A DNA stretch of 52,090 nt from Magnetococcales bacterium (GTDB lineage: Bacteria > Pseudomonadota > Magnetococcia > Magnetococcales > UBA8363): NCBI GenBank assembly GCA_015228815.1, contig JADGCV010000030.1:1-52090 (forward strand), in the 5' to 3' direction. Under the pieces are notes generated by a model. That model saw only the letters and a program-made list of their open reading frames with translations. It did no database searches and was not told the DNA's origin. How positions within the stretch are numbered: the first letter of the stretch is position 1; the number at the start of each line of letters is the position of its first letter. Made by a program: the position numbers and the translations under genes. Shown one piece after another: positions 19,096 to 27,340 of the stretch.

Positions 19096-20580
19096 TTGTT
19101 GTTTCTAAATATAATTCATTGGATTATAAAGAAATATGAGCCACATCTTCGGTGCGGGGAGTGCGTATTGTTCACCGGTCCGCCAGAGTTGGTCCCAGGG
19201 CCCATCCATTCCTTCTGGCCTCCCTTCCCCCGTCCCGAAGGGGCCTTGTTGCTGGCGATGCAGTGGCAGTTCGAGCAGGGGGAACGGTTGGCTCCCGAGT
19301 TGTTGCGGCAGAGGGTGTCGCGGCAGTTGGCGGTTCTGGTCCGTTTCGCCTTCAAGGAGGTCCCTTATTATCGGGAGCGTTATGTGCGCGAGGGATGGCG
19401 CTGGGACCGCCTGCCGCGTCGGGTCGAGGACTGGTCTTCGCTGCCCATCCTGTCTCGGGAGGGGTTGTTGCAGGCGGGGACAGCGATGATCGCCGGTCGT
19501 CGCCCTGCCGGGCACGATCGGGGCCATCCCATGAAGTCCTCGGGCTCCACCGGTCAACCGGTCGTGGTGCAACGCAACAATGTCAAGGACCTTGTCTGGC
19601 AGGCGATCACTCTGCGGGAGCATTTGTGGCATCGACGGGATTTTTCCGGAAAGATGGCAACGATCCGCAAGATGGACCATCCCGATCTGGGGCGTCCCCC
19701 TCATGGCAGTCTGCTGTCCAACTGGGGGGCCCCGGTTGCCCATGTGTTCCGTGGCGGACCCATGGCGGTATTGGACATCGCGACCGCCTCCATCGCCCAA
19801 CAGAGGGAATGGCTGTTGCGTGAAAATCCCGACTATCTTCTGACCTATCCGACCAATGCCCATGCCCTCGCCCGGGAATTCATCGATCTGGGGTTGCGGC
19901 TGCCGCGCCTGCGTCAGGTGCGCACTCTGAGTGAAACGCTGACCGGGGAAACACGAAAATTGTGTCGCGAAGCCTGGGACGTCGCCATTGTCGATACCTA
20001 CAGCGCCAATGAAGTGGGTTACATCGCCCTGCAATGCCCCGATCATGAGCGCTATCATGTCCAGGCGGAGAATGTCTGGGTGGAAATCGTCGATTCACAG
20101 GGCGCCCCCTGTGTCCCGGGAACGGTAGGACGGGTGATCGTCACCGATCTGAACAACTTTTCCTCGCCACTCCTGCGCTATGACACCGGCGATTGGGCCA
20201 TACCTTCCGACCCATGCCCTTGTGGCCGCGGTTTGCCGACCCTGGAACGAATCATGGGGCGCAGCCGCAACATGCTGGTTCTTCCCTCGGGGGAACGACG
20301 CTGGCCCATGATGCGTCCCAGCCTGTATCGCGAGATCCTTCCCCTGAAACAGATTCAGATGGTTCAACACACGCCAGTCCGACTCGAAGTCCGGTTGGTG
20401 GTCGATCAACCTCCCGGTCCGGCTGCCGAGGACCGGCTGCGGCAGGCAATCGTGCAAACTTTGGGATACGGGTTCGACATCGAGTTCCAATATCGGAAGG
20501 AACTTATCCGCTCGCAACGGGGCAAATTCGAGGAGTTCGTTTCTCTTGTGGAGGAATCCGCCTTTAAACCAGGTACCTGA
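19096..20580 (+). CDS. PaaK/CapK-family adenylate-forming enzyme
   Basis: About 494 aa in the longest frame, which opens with TTG. The start is unsure: no ribosome site is evident and the first in-frame ATG is at 19258, but the FWPPFPRPEGALLLAM block upstream looks like part of the protein. The core matches phenylacetate-CoA ligase/CapK-type enzymes: MKSSGSTGQPVVVQ phosphate-binding loop, YSANEVGYIALQCP, YDTGDWA and a C-terminal lid with GRSRNMLVLPSG. It probably activates a carboxylic acid as an acyl-adenylate; the substrate is unknown. Such proteins often belong to surface polysaccharide or exopolymer loci. It is monocistronic or co-transcribed with the chemoreceptor. Confidence 0.7.
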   Translation: MLFLNIIHWIIKKYEPHLRCGECVLFTGPPELVPGPIHSFWPPFPRPEGALLLAMQWQFEQGERLAPELLRQRVSRQLAVLVRFAFKEVPYYRERYVREGWRWDRLPRRVEDWSSLPILSREGLLQAGTAMIAGRRPAGHDRGHPMKSSGSTGQPVVVQRNNVKDLVWQAITLREHLWHRRDFSGKMATIRKMDHPDLGRPPHGSLLSNWGAPVAHVFRGGPMAVLDIATASIAQQREWLLRENPDYLLTYPTNAHALAREFIDLGLRLPRLRQVRTLSETLTGETRKLCREAWDVAIVDTYSANEVGYIALQCPDHERYHVQAENVWVEIVDSQGAPCVPGTVGRVIVTDLNNFSSPLLRYDTGDWAIPSDPCPCGRGLPTLERIMGRSRNMLVLPSGERRWPMMRPSLYREILPLKQIQMVQHTPVRLEVRLVVDQPPGPAAEDRLRQAIVQTLGYGFDIEFQYRKELIRSQRGKFEEFVSLVEESAFKPGT

Positions 20581-20597
20581 TTCTTGGTACCATTTTT
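20572..20597 (+). terminator. Possible terminator overlapping the stop of the PaaK-like gene
   Basis: GGTACC (20572-20577) pairs with GGTACC (20586-20591) around an 8-nt loop that holds the TGA stop; T5 follows at 20593-20597. The stem is only 6 bp, so it is a weak candidate. Confidence 0.35.
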
Positions 20598-20601
20598 GTC
20601 A

Positions 20602-23412
20602 ATGGCTGGTCCAGCGTGGGAATCAAGAAAGCAAGTGAAAACATTGACGAACAATATTCCTCTGGGGCGATTTCTTCCCTGGATTTTCTTTTCCGCCGTC
20701 GTCGGGGTATCGATGACGGTGGCGACGCTCAATCATCTGGCTCTGACCCCTTCCTTCGAAAAAATGGCCGCAACGGTCATGACCCGGGTGGGGCGGGAAA
20801 CTGCGGGAAACACGAAAAACTTTCTCGACACCGCGGCGCGATCGGTGCGGTTGATCGCCGGTCTCCTGGTCCGGGACCATGTCGAAGGATTGACCCGGGA
20901 ACGGTTCAACATGGTGACCCGGGGGTACCTGATGGAGCATCCGCACGTCAGCCTGATCTACCTGGGAGATCGAAATGGAAACAACTGGTTGAACAAACGG
21001 GAACACGACGGGACGTTGCGGACACGCATTCTGCGTCGGTTGGACGATTCGGAAGTCTCGCGAGCGATCGTCGCCGAGGCGATGTCCATGCCGGTGGTGA
21101 CCGACGAGGAAAAACAAAAGGTTGCGGTCCGGATTTCTTCCATCCTTGAAACAAAATGGTTTACCCAGGACGATGCGGGTCAACTCAGGGAAAGCGAAAC
21201 GGCCCCTTATTTTGCGTTTGATCCACGACTGCGCCCCTGGTACCAGGGGGCACAGCGGAGCGGTGGGTTGTTCTGGACCGATGTCTATACCTGGGCGGAA
21301 CATTATCAGGGGACGACAACCACCCAGATCGGAATCACCGCCTCGATTCCGATGGAATTCCAGGGAGAACGGCGGGGGGTGGTCGGGGTTGACATCGGCC
21401 TGAAGGACATGTCCGATTTCTTTTCCGGCCTCAAGGTGACCGAACATGGACGGGCGTTCATGGTCGATGGCGCTGGTCGCCTGGTGGCGGTGGCCAATTA
21501 TGACGAAATGGTGGCGAAAAACGAGAATGGATCGATCGAACGGATCAAGGTGGTTGACTCCAGGGACCGGGCGATGGCCATCGCGTTTGCGACCTTTGGC
21601 GAACAATTGAACGCCGATGGGAAAACAATGGCCGATTTCAAGGGGGAAACACTGTTCACCATTGCGGTGGACGGAGAAGAACAGTTTGTCTTCATCCGAT
21701 CTCTCGATTCGGGCCATGAACTGCCGTGGTTTATCGGCGTGGTCGTTCCGGTGGACGATTTTCTCGGGCAGGCGCGGACGCAACTGAGCGTCAGTCTGGG
21801 CATTTCTTTTCTGTTGTCTTTGGTCATGGGAATCGGAGCGATGGTGCTTGGACGCATGATCATCCGTCCGATCGAAAAACTGGTCGCCGCCAGCCGCAAG
21901 GTCGGGGCGTTGGATCTGGATGCCTTCGAAACCATGGGAACCCGGTTTCTCGAGCTGGAGATCATCAACAGGCAGTTTCGGGAAATGAGGGACAATCTGT
22001 TTCTGGTTTTACGCCAGATTGTCGATACCGTGCAATCGTTGCGCGAGGCCTCGGTCAAACTTTCGGAACTTTCTCCGGCGCTTGTGACGCATGTGGATCG
22101 GATGGCCGATTTGTCGCTGGCCAGTGCCCAGGTCGCCCGTCGTTCGAGTGAAGCCATGGTGGCGATTTCCGGTTCGGTCACGGCCATGAACGTGGAGATG
22201 ACCTGTTCCAATCAGAGCATGGATGCGGCGCGCGGCAGCGTCGATTTTCTTCATGAGCGGATGGAAGAACTGGTGGACGGCATCCGGATGGTGACCCACC
22301 TTCTGGAGTCGGGAACAGAAGAATTGTCGGCGATTCAAAGGGATGCGGCAGAGAGTGCCGTGGCGTCGCAAACCCTGGTGACAGGCTTCACCGAGCTTGA
22401 GAAAAACTCCCAGACCATTCACGCCCTGGGTCAGAGTGCCACCCTTCAGGCGCGGGGGGCCCATGCCAAGGCGGAAAAGCGGATGGATTCCATTCATCGG
22501 CTTGGGGCGGCGATCCAGGAAATCGGTCAGGTGATGGCTTCCATCCGCGACATCGCCGATCAGACCAACATGCTGGCTCTGAATGCGGCCATCGAGGCGG
22601 CGGGGGCGGGTGAGTCGGGGAAGGGGTTTTCGGTCGTTGCCAACGAGGTCAAGGATTTGTCGCGCAAGACCCATCAGGCGACCGTCGAGATCGATCGCCA
22701 TGTCGATGGCATCGCCGATATTTTTTCCGAGCTGGAAACCTTCGTTCGCGAATTGATGGCGGGTCTGGGCGGGATCGATCGGTCAAACAACAGTATTTTC
22801 AAGGCACTGGAAGAGTTCAACATGCGGATGGCCACCATGGCGGGATCGGTGGGGAGCCAATCTCGGGTATTCAACCAAATCTCGGAACGTCTGACCGGAC
22901 ATGCGACCGCGCTGGCGAGAGAAAATCCAAGATTCCAGGAATTGTCGCACCATGTGGCGGAGATCCGGGAGCATGTGGCCAATGTCGTCCGCCAGACGGG
23001 TGACATATCCGCCAACCTGGGACGGGTCGTCATGGCAAGCGATGCCATTGCCGCGAATGTGGTCATGGTGACCAGCGACATGGAACGGACCGCGACCGAC
23101 ATGGAACAATTGAAGGAAACGACGGAGATCATTCGTTCCTTCAGCGGCAACCTGAGCTACGAAACCGAAAAAAATCGCCGACACGACGATGGACCTGGAA
23201 AATACCGCATCGCGGTTTATCGTTTGAGGGACGAACAGACCCAATGCCATGGATTAACCATCGCGGATTGTCAATCCTTCGAGTTTTTGCATGTCAATAC
23301 GCCCAAGATCCGACTTTATCTTCTCGGCGACATAATGAACGAGGTGGTAAGGGAAATGACCAGAGCGTACCAACTCAAGTTGATCATTGCGAATCCTCAC
23401 GATCGTGCCTGA
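20602..23412 (+). CDS. Methyl-accepting chemotaxis protein with a probable 3' frameshift
   Basis: As read, about 936 aa from ATG 20602 (TTG 20584 and GTG 20635 are alternatives). A signal-anchor helix (about 24-45), a large dCache-like periplasmic sensor (50-385) and a second helix (about 400-420) lead to a long cytoplasmic coiled-coil signalling domain with the tip IADQTNMLALNAAIEAAGAGE. The usual Arg in EAARAGE is Gly here. The last 62 residues are antisense to the sua5-like gene. Removing one A from the A7 run at 23168-23174 restores a natural tail, ETEKIADTTMDLENTASRF, with a stop at 23225-23227 and an 874-aa protein. The extension is therefore likely an artefact or a slippage mutation. 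Confidence 0.82.
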   Translation: MAGPAWESRKQVKTLTNNIPLGRFLPWIFFSAVVGVSMTVATLNHLALTPSFEKMAATVMTRVGRETAGNTKNFLDTAARSVRLIAGLLVRDHVEGLTRERFNMVTRGYLMEHPHVSLIYLGDRNGNNWLNKREHDGTLRTRILRRLDDSEVSRAIVAEAMSMPVVTDEEKQKVAVRISSILETKWFTQDDAGQLRESETAPYFAFDPRLRPWYQGAQRSGGLFWTDVYTWAEHYQGTTTTQIGITASIPMEFQGERRGVVGVDIGLKDMSDFFSGLKVTEHGRAFMVDGAGRLVAVANYDEMVAKNENGSIERIKVVDSRDRAMAIAFATFGEQLNADGKTMADFKGETLFTIAVDGEEQFVFIRSLDSGHELPWFIGVVVPVDDFLGQARTQLSVSLGISFLLSLVMGIGAMVLGRMIIRPIEKLVAASRKVGALDLDAFETMGTRFLELEIINRQFREMRDNLFLVLRQIVDTVQSLREASVKLSELSPALVTHVDRMADLSLASAQVARRSSEAMVAISGSVTAMNVEMTCSNQSMDAARGSVDFLHERMEELVDGIRMVTHLLESGTEELSAIQRDAAESAVASQTLVTGFTELEKNSQTIHALGQSATLQARGAHAKAEKRMDSIHRLGAAIQEIGQVMASIRDIADQTNMLALNAAIEAAGAGESGKGFSVVANEVKDLSRKTHQATVEIDRHVDGIADIFSELETFVRELMAGLGGIDRSNNSIFKALEEFNMRMATMAGSVGSQSRVFNQISERLTGHATALARENPRFQELSHHVAEIREHVANVVRQTGDISANLGRVVMASDAIAANVVMVTSDMERTATDMEQLKETTEIIRSFSGNLSYETEKNRRHDDGPGKYRIAVYRLRDEQTQCHGLTIADCQSFEFLHVNTPKIRLYLLGDIMNEVVREMTRAYQLKLIIANPHDRA

Positions 23413-23922
23413 GTCTTGGTACAGTATCCGACCATTTCCTATGGTCATGTTCACCTCAGGAATCAACGGCGCCAGATCTTCTTCCCTTCGTATGCTTGGT
23501 TCCTCGGAACGATTGGCGGATGTGATCGCGATTGGAAAAGAGAGCGTTTGAATCAAATACCAAGTAACAACACCGGGATAGGAGAGCATCATTACTTCTT
23601 CGGTATTTCCAGAAATCCATTTTGGAATGCATTCTTTTTGGGGGAAAATGATATTCAAGGTAGAAGGCCATAATAGGTCGATCAAGCGACGGCCAAACAG
23701 TGATATTTCCGCATAATCAATTGCAGTAGCTTTGTCTACAAGAATTCCGATAGGTTTGTCCATAGCGCGGCGCTTGATACTCCGAATACGGGCGACAGAC
23801 GTTTCATTAAATGCATGGCAACAAAGGCAGTAGGAGGTATCAGTTGGGAGGAGTACTACGCCTCCTTGTATGATACATTGAGCTGCCTGTTGAACGGATT
23901 CTGTTGTTGGTTTGTAAATCAT
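23254..23922 (-). CDS. Sua5/YciO/YrdC-domain protein
   Basis: 222 aa. The YrdC fold is shown by VVLLPTDTSYCL, RSIKRRAMDKPIGILV (KRxxxxKP nucleotide-binding) and PIAITSANRSEEPS. In TsaC/Sua5 this fold makes threonylcarbamoyl-adenylate for tRNA t6A; the sequence is divergent (WPSTLNIIF where WPGPLTLIL is usual), so a specialised carbamoyl-adenylate role is possible. Base composition is clearly lower in GC than the flanking core genes, suggesting transfer. It ends 27 bp from the corrected receptor stop. Its upstream side is only 61 bp from an insertion sequence that separates it from leuD and leuC on the same strand. Confidence 0.75.
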   Translation of the reverse strand: MIYKPTTESVQQAAQCIIQGGVVLLPTDTSYCLCCHAFNETSVARIRSIKRRAMDKPIGILVDKATAIDYAEISLFGRRLIDLLWPSTLNIIFPQKECIPKWISGNTEEVMMLSYPGVVTWYLIQTLSFPIAITSANRSEEPSIRREEDLAPLIPEVNMTIGNGRILYQDSGTIVRIRNDQLELVRSGHFPYHLVHYVAEKIKSDLGRIDMQKLEGLTIRDG

Positions 23923-23983
23923 TTATTGTTCCATTTCATGAAGTGAAACGAAGATATTTGGAGGTTTCCCGCCTAATACGAAC

Positions 23984-24004
23984 TTCACTACCGGACACTT
24001 TTTT
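23984..24004 (+). repeat. Left terminal inverted repeat of the IS4-family element
   Basis: 21 bp, matching the right end at 19 of 21 positions (differences at positions 11 and 21). It lies 95 bp before the preferred transposase start. Confidence 0.85.
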
Positions 24005-24099
24005 AGGAAAAAAAGTGGAAGTTCCTAAATTTGATTGATTTTTCTAAATTATTAATGAAACTCATGGCTATAAATTACCCCACCTCAGGAGATCTGGCC

Positions 24100-25179
24100 A
24101 TGTGCGATAATGCGAAGAGATTTCGTGCCGTCAGGAGCCAACTTGCCAAGGCCCATCCAATCCAACCGAGGGGAAATTTTGCGCGACATTTAGACACGCT
24201 TGCCGGGTTGGTAAGTGGTATCGTTGGCAGCAAGAGCGTGAATCTGCCAAAGGTGGCATTGGAGGTGCCAGATGGCAACAAGCCATCCAGTCGGGAGAAG
24301 AAGTTTTGTCGATTGATAGACAATCAAAGTATTGATTTTGAAAGATATTTCTTGCCATATGTTAAGACTATGCTCAGCAATCTTGGGGGAGAAATTTTGG
24401 TTATTGCCATTGATGGAAGTACTGTTGGCCGAGGTTGCATAACCTTGATGGCGAGCGTAATTTTCCAAGGCCGTTCTTTGCCAATTGCTTGGCTTGTAGT
24501 AAGGGGAAAAAAGGGTCACTTGGCAGAGTCTTTCCACCTTGAGCTACTCAACAGTCTCAAGGATATTGTTCCTGACGGGAAGCAGGTTGTGATTGTGGGT
24601 GACGGCGAGTTTGATGGGATCAGATTGCAGGATTATGTAAAAAGTTGTGGATGGAACTATGTCTGTCGTACTGGAGTTAACATCTCCATAGTGTGGAATG
24701 GTCATGAGGTTAAATGTGGGGACGCAACGGAAAGTTTAGAGCCTGGTAAGTACATAATCTTTAAAGATATATTGTTCACAGAAGAGAGATATGGTCCAGT
24801 TAATGTCGTCTGTTATTGGAGGAAAGGATATAAGGATCCCATTTTCCTTGTGACGAGCATCGATTCGGCTGGGAGGGCTTGCGCCTTATACCGTTTACGT
24901 TTCAGGATAGAGACGCTTTTTTCAGACAAAAAGAGCCGTGGTTTCAACATTCACAAGTCACATCTATCTGATCCAGAGAGAATTTCAAGACTGCTCATTG
25001 CGGTGAGCCTTGCGTACATCTGGATCGTTTTTTTAGGGGTGGTGGCGAAGACTGAGGGGTGGGTGGGTATTATTCACAGAACCAAACGTTGCGACCTGAG
25101 TCTGTTTCAGCTCGGTCTGCGTTTTCTGGAGCATTTAATAAACAGAGGCATGAGAGTCATAGTATTATTCTCGTTTTAA
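24100..25179 (+). CDS. IS4-family DDE transposase
   Basis: 359 aa from ATG 24100, which has AGGAGA 9 nt ahead; the frame is open further upstream. It catalyses cut-and-paste movement of the element. The catalytic triad is visible: Asp in VIAIDGST, Asp in VGDGEFDG, and Glu in YRLRFRIETLFSDKK, which exactly fits the IS4 Y-(2)-R-(3)-E-(6)-K signature. No internal stop or frameshift is seen. Its GC content is well below that of the core genes. Confidence 0.9.
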   Translation: MCDNAKRFRAVRSQLAKAHPIQPRGNFARHLDTLAGLVSGIVGSKSVNLPKVALEVPDGNKPSSREKKFCRLIDNQSIDFERYFLPYVKTMLSNLGGEILVIAIDGSTVGRGCITLMASVIFQGRSLPIAWLVVRGKKGHLAESFHLELLNSLKDIVPDGKQVVIVGDGEFDGIRLQDYVKSCGWNYVCRTGVNISIVWNGHEVKCGDATESLEPGKYIIFKDILFTEERYGPVNVVCYWRKGYKDPIFLVTSIDSAGRACALYRLRFRIETLFSDKKSRGFNIHKSHLSDPERISRLLIAVSLAYIWIVFLGVVAKTEGWVGIIHRTKRCDLSLFQLGLRFLEHLINRGMRVIVLFSF

Positions 25180-25187
25180 GTTGTTAT

Positions 25188-25208
25188 TAAAAAGTGTACG
25201 GTAGTGAA
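25188..25208 (-). repeat. Right terminal inverted repeat of the IS4-family element
   Basis: The inverted copy of the left end begins 8 bp beyond the transposase stop and ends at 25208 in GTAGTGAA. Confidence 0.85.
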
Positions 25209-25564
25209 ATCAACGAACAGATCGTTGATGAAAAATTGTTTCAGTTCGATAATGGCAGTATTGACATCAAAAGTATCCATGGAACTCACCTGTTTGTTAG
25301 TGGAATTGTTATTATTTATAGCATAAGTATTTCCTGTTTACCTTTCATTTGGCTGGGAGATCTTTCTTCAACTTTTTTCAGGACACACATCCAGGATTGA
25401 ATATTATTAAATCTATTTTATTGATTATAATAATTATTAAATGACGCAAAACATGCCATTTATGTAGAAAATTGTTGGACATATCATTCAGGAGAATTCT
25501 TACGCGCCGGGTATCCATCTATGTGGATTTGGACACCCGGAACATGCTACAGCATGAGTCAAAT
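25209..25564. other. AT-rich gap between the IS and leuD, with hairpins
   Basis: No credible gene; a 68-codon plus-strand frame lacks any recognisable feature. Downstream of leuD on the minus strand lie two hairpins: CATGCT/AGCATG at 25543-25556 and a 10-bp stem at 25507-25516 with 25531-25540. The second needs one G-U pair on the minus-strand RNA but is mismatched on the plus strand. No T run follows, so a terminator role is uncertain. Confidence 0.4.
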
Positions 25565-26041
25565 TTATTCTTGGCGTAAGTAGTTCACCAAACCTCCACA
25601 CTCGATAATATTCTTCAGAAAACCAGAGATCGGAACAAAAGTATGCGTCGTTCCGCCAATATCGACCGTGGATCGATCGGTATCGATGGTGAGTACATCA
25701 CCTGTATGCACCTCTGGAAGAGTTTGAATTTCAATGAGAAGAATGCCCAAATTAATTGCATTGCGGAAGAAAATTCGGGCAAAACTGCGGGCCAGGATGA
25801 TCTTGACGCCCAGTTCGGCCAGAACAGCTGGTGCCTGTTCTCGGCTGGAACCGCAGCCAAAGTTTTTCCCTCCTATTAAAATTTGGCCCGGTTGGTATTG
25901 AGTGGCGAACGCCCGGTCCTGGGGCTCCATGGTATAAGCAGCCATTTCTTTAATGGTGGGCAAGGTCAAATATTGGGTAGGAATGATCTGATCGGTATCA
26001 ATATCGTCTCCGAATACCCACGTCTTTTCCTGTATCCGCAT
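25565..26041 (-). CDS. leuD: LeuD-type small subunit of an aconitase-family dehydratase
   Basis: 158 aa, the short type-2 LeuD swivel domain. The start is ATG 26041, fused to the stop of the preceding large subunit as TAATG. Motifs: DDIDTDQIIPTQYLTL, GKNFGCGSSREQAPAVL and FARIFFRNAINLGILLI. The YLTL loop is the position that discriminates substrates among isopropylmalate and homoaconitate isomerases, where YLxx variants such as YLVY or YLRT are known; YLTL is neither, so the substrate is uncertain. It must partner one or both LeuC-type proteins encoded immediately upstream. Confidence 0.85.
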   Translation of the reverse strand: MRIQEKTWVFGDDIDTDQIIPTQYLTLPTIKEMAAYTMEPQDRAFATQYQPGQILIGGKNFGCGSSREQAPAVLAELGVKIILARSFARIFFRNAINLGILLIEIQTLPEVHTGDVLTIDTDRSTVDIGGTTHTFVPISGFLKNIIECGGLVNYLRQE

Positions 26042-27285
26042 TAAACTTCTCCAGTTGGGCTGGTTATTTTTCCATGGACGGCACTCAAAGCTACAGTGGC
26101 CGGGCTGGCCAGATAGATCTCCGAGTGGGCACTGCCTGCCCTTCCCTTGAAGTTGCGATTGGCTGTGGAGATCATTTTCTGTCCTTTGGCCAGAGACCCC
26201 TGTGAAGCGCCCCAACAGGTGCTGCACCCCGGATGATTGACAATCGCGCCGGCCTCCATGAAACGGCCAATCAGACCGCGCTCAAGCGCTGCCTGATAAA
26301 CGGCTACCGAGGCGGGAGTCACCAACATACGTACCTCCGGATGGATCTTGCGTCCACGAAGCTGCGCAGCAGCGATTTCAAGATCGTCCAGCCGGCCATT
26401 CGTGCAGGATCCCAGAAATGCTTGGTCGATGGGTGTCCCTGCAACTTCGGCAATATCTTTGACATTGTCTACATGATGAGGGCAGGCCACCTGTGGTTCC
26501 AGGTGGGAAACATCAAAAGAACGCCTTTCGGCGTATGTCGCATTCATCCCCGTTTCGAAGAAATCCCAACTGATGTCACGATTGGCGAAGTGTCGGCGGG
26601 TAGTTTCATCAGGTAAAATCATGGAGCTTTTTCCGCCGGCTTCGATGACCATGTTGCACAGGGTAAATCGTTCGGAGATCGAAAGGTTGCCTACCAAATC
26701 GCCACCGAATTCCACCGCCATATAAGTGGCTCCGGAAGCGGTCAAATGTTTGATGACATACAGAATCACATCTTTGGCATAGACACCGGGCTTAAGGCTT
26801 CCTGAAAGTTCGATGCGCAGGCATTCAGGCACCTTGAGCCATGTCCGACCGGAACCGATAACCGCGGTAATGTCGGTGGACCCCATTCCCACCGAAACTG
26901 CGCCGATACTACCGTAACTGCAGGTATGGGAATCGGCCGCCACCACCAATTCACCGGGTTTGACGTAGCTTTCGAACATGACCTGATGGCAAACGCCGTC
27001 ACGTTCGTGCAGCCTAAGGTCATGTTGCTTGGCGAAGTTTCGTATTATCTGATGCGCTTCGGCGGTGTTGATATCATCGGCAGGGATGCGATGATCATTG
27101 ATCAGCACCACTTTTTCTCGGATTCCTACCCGGTCGAAGCGGAACCGATCATTGAACAGGGAAACGGTCAGGGGAATCGTGACATCATTCGCCATGCACC
27201 AATCCACCTCCACTTCCACAACTTCTCCTGCTTGCACCTTTGGAAGGCCAGCATGTTTGGCGATGATCTTCTCGGTCATGTTCAT
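26041..27285 (-). CDS. leuC: LeuC-type aconitase-family large subunit (second copy)
   Basis: 414 aa, the short type-2 form near 418 aa. It is a [4Fe-4S] hydro-lyase that isomerises hydroxy-acids of the isopropylmalate/homocitrate type with a LeuD partner. Cluster cysteines are C293 (GSCTNGR), C354 and C357 (HPGCSTCWG). Conserved GVCHQVMFE, AADSHTCSYG and GMGSTD blocks support an active enzyme. AAGGA lies 10 nt before ATG 27285. It is 55 bp downstream of another LeuC paralogue and overlaps leuD by one base. The two paralogues are clearly divergent, so this is not a fresh duplication. Confidence 0.85.
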   Translation of the reverse strand: MNMTEKIIAKHAGLPKVQAGEVVEVEVDWCMANDVTIPLTVSLFNDRFRFDRVGIREKVVLINDHRIPADDINTAEAHQIIRNFAKQHDLRLHERDGVCHQVMFESYVKPGELVVAADSHTCSYGSIGAVSVGMGSTDITAVIGSGRTWLKVPECLRIELSGSLKPGVYAKDVILYVIKHLTASGATYMAVEFGGDLVGNLSISERFTLCNMVIEAGGKSSMILPDETTRRHFANRDISWDFFETGMNATYAERRSFDVSHLEPQVACPHHVDNVKDIAEVAGTPIDQAFLGSCTNGRLDDLEIAAAQLRGRKIHPEVRMLVTPASVAVYQAALERGLIGRFMEAGAIVNHPGCSTCWGASQGSLAKGQKMISTANRNFKGRAGSAHSEIYLASPATVALSAVHGKITSPTGEV

Positions 27286-27340
27286 ATGTGTACGGTCCTT
27301 GATGCGCTCGATGCGTTGCGCTGATACTCCAGATGGTCGT

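Larger units (their letters stand above)
23984..25208 (+). mobile_element. IS4-family insertion sequence
   Basis: A 1225-bp element with one transposase gene bounded by terminal inverted repeats. The left end, TTCACTACCGGACACTTTTT, and the reverse complement of the right end, TTCACTACCGTACACTTTTT, match at 19 of 20 positions. Transposase and both ends appear intact, so it may be active. I could not identify a convincing target duplication. It lies between leuD and the sua5-like gene, both on the opposite strand. Confidence 0.85.

Noticed and set aside
23254-23412. Genuine convergent antisense overlap of receptor and sua5-like genes
   Set aside because: A single-base change in the A7 run removes the overlap and restores a normal receptor tail.
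23970-25225. Target-site duplication of the IS
   Set aside because: ACGAAC occurs on both sides but at different distances from the ends, so it is not a true duplication.
25194-25400. 68-codon frame right of the IS
   Set aside because: It begins inside the right inverted repeat, has no ribosome site and resembles nothing I know.
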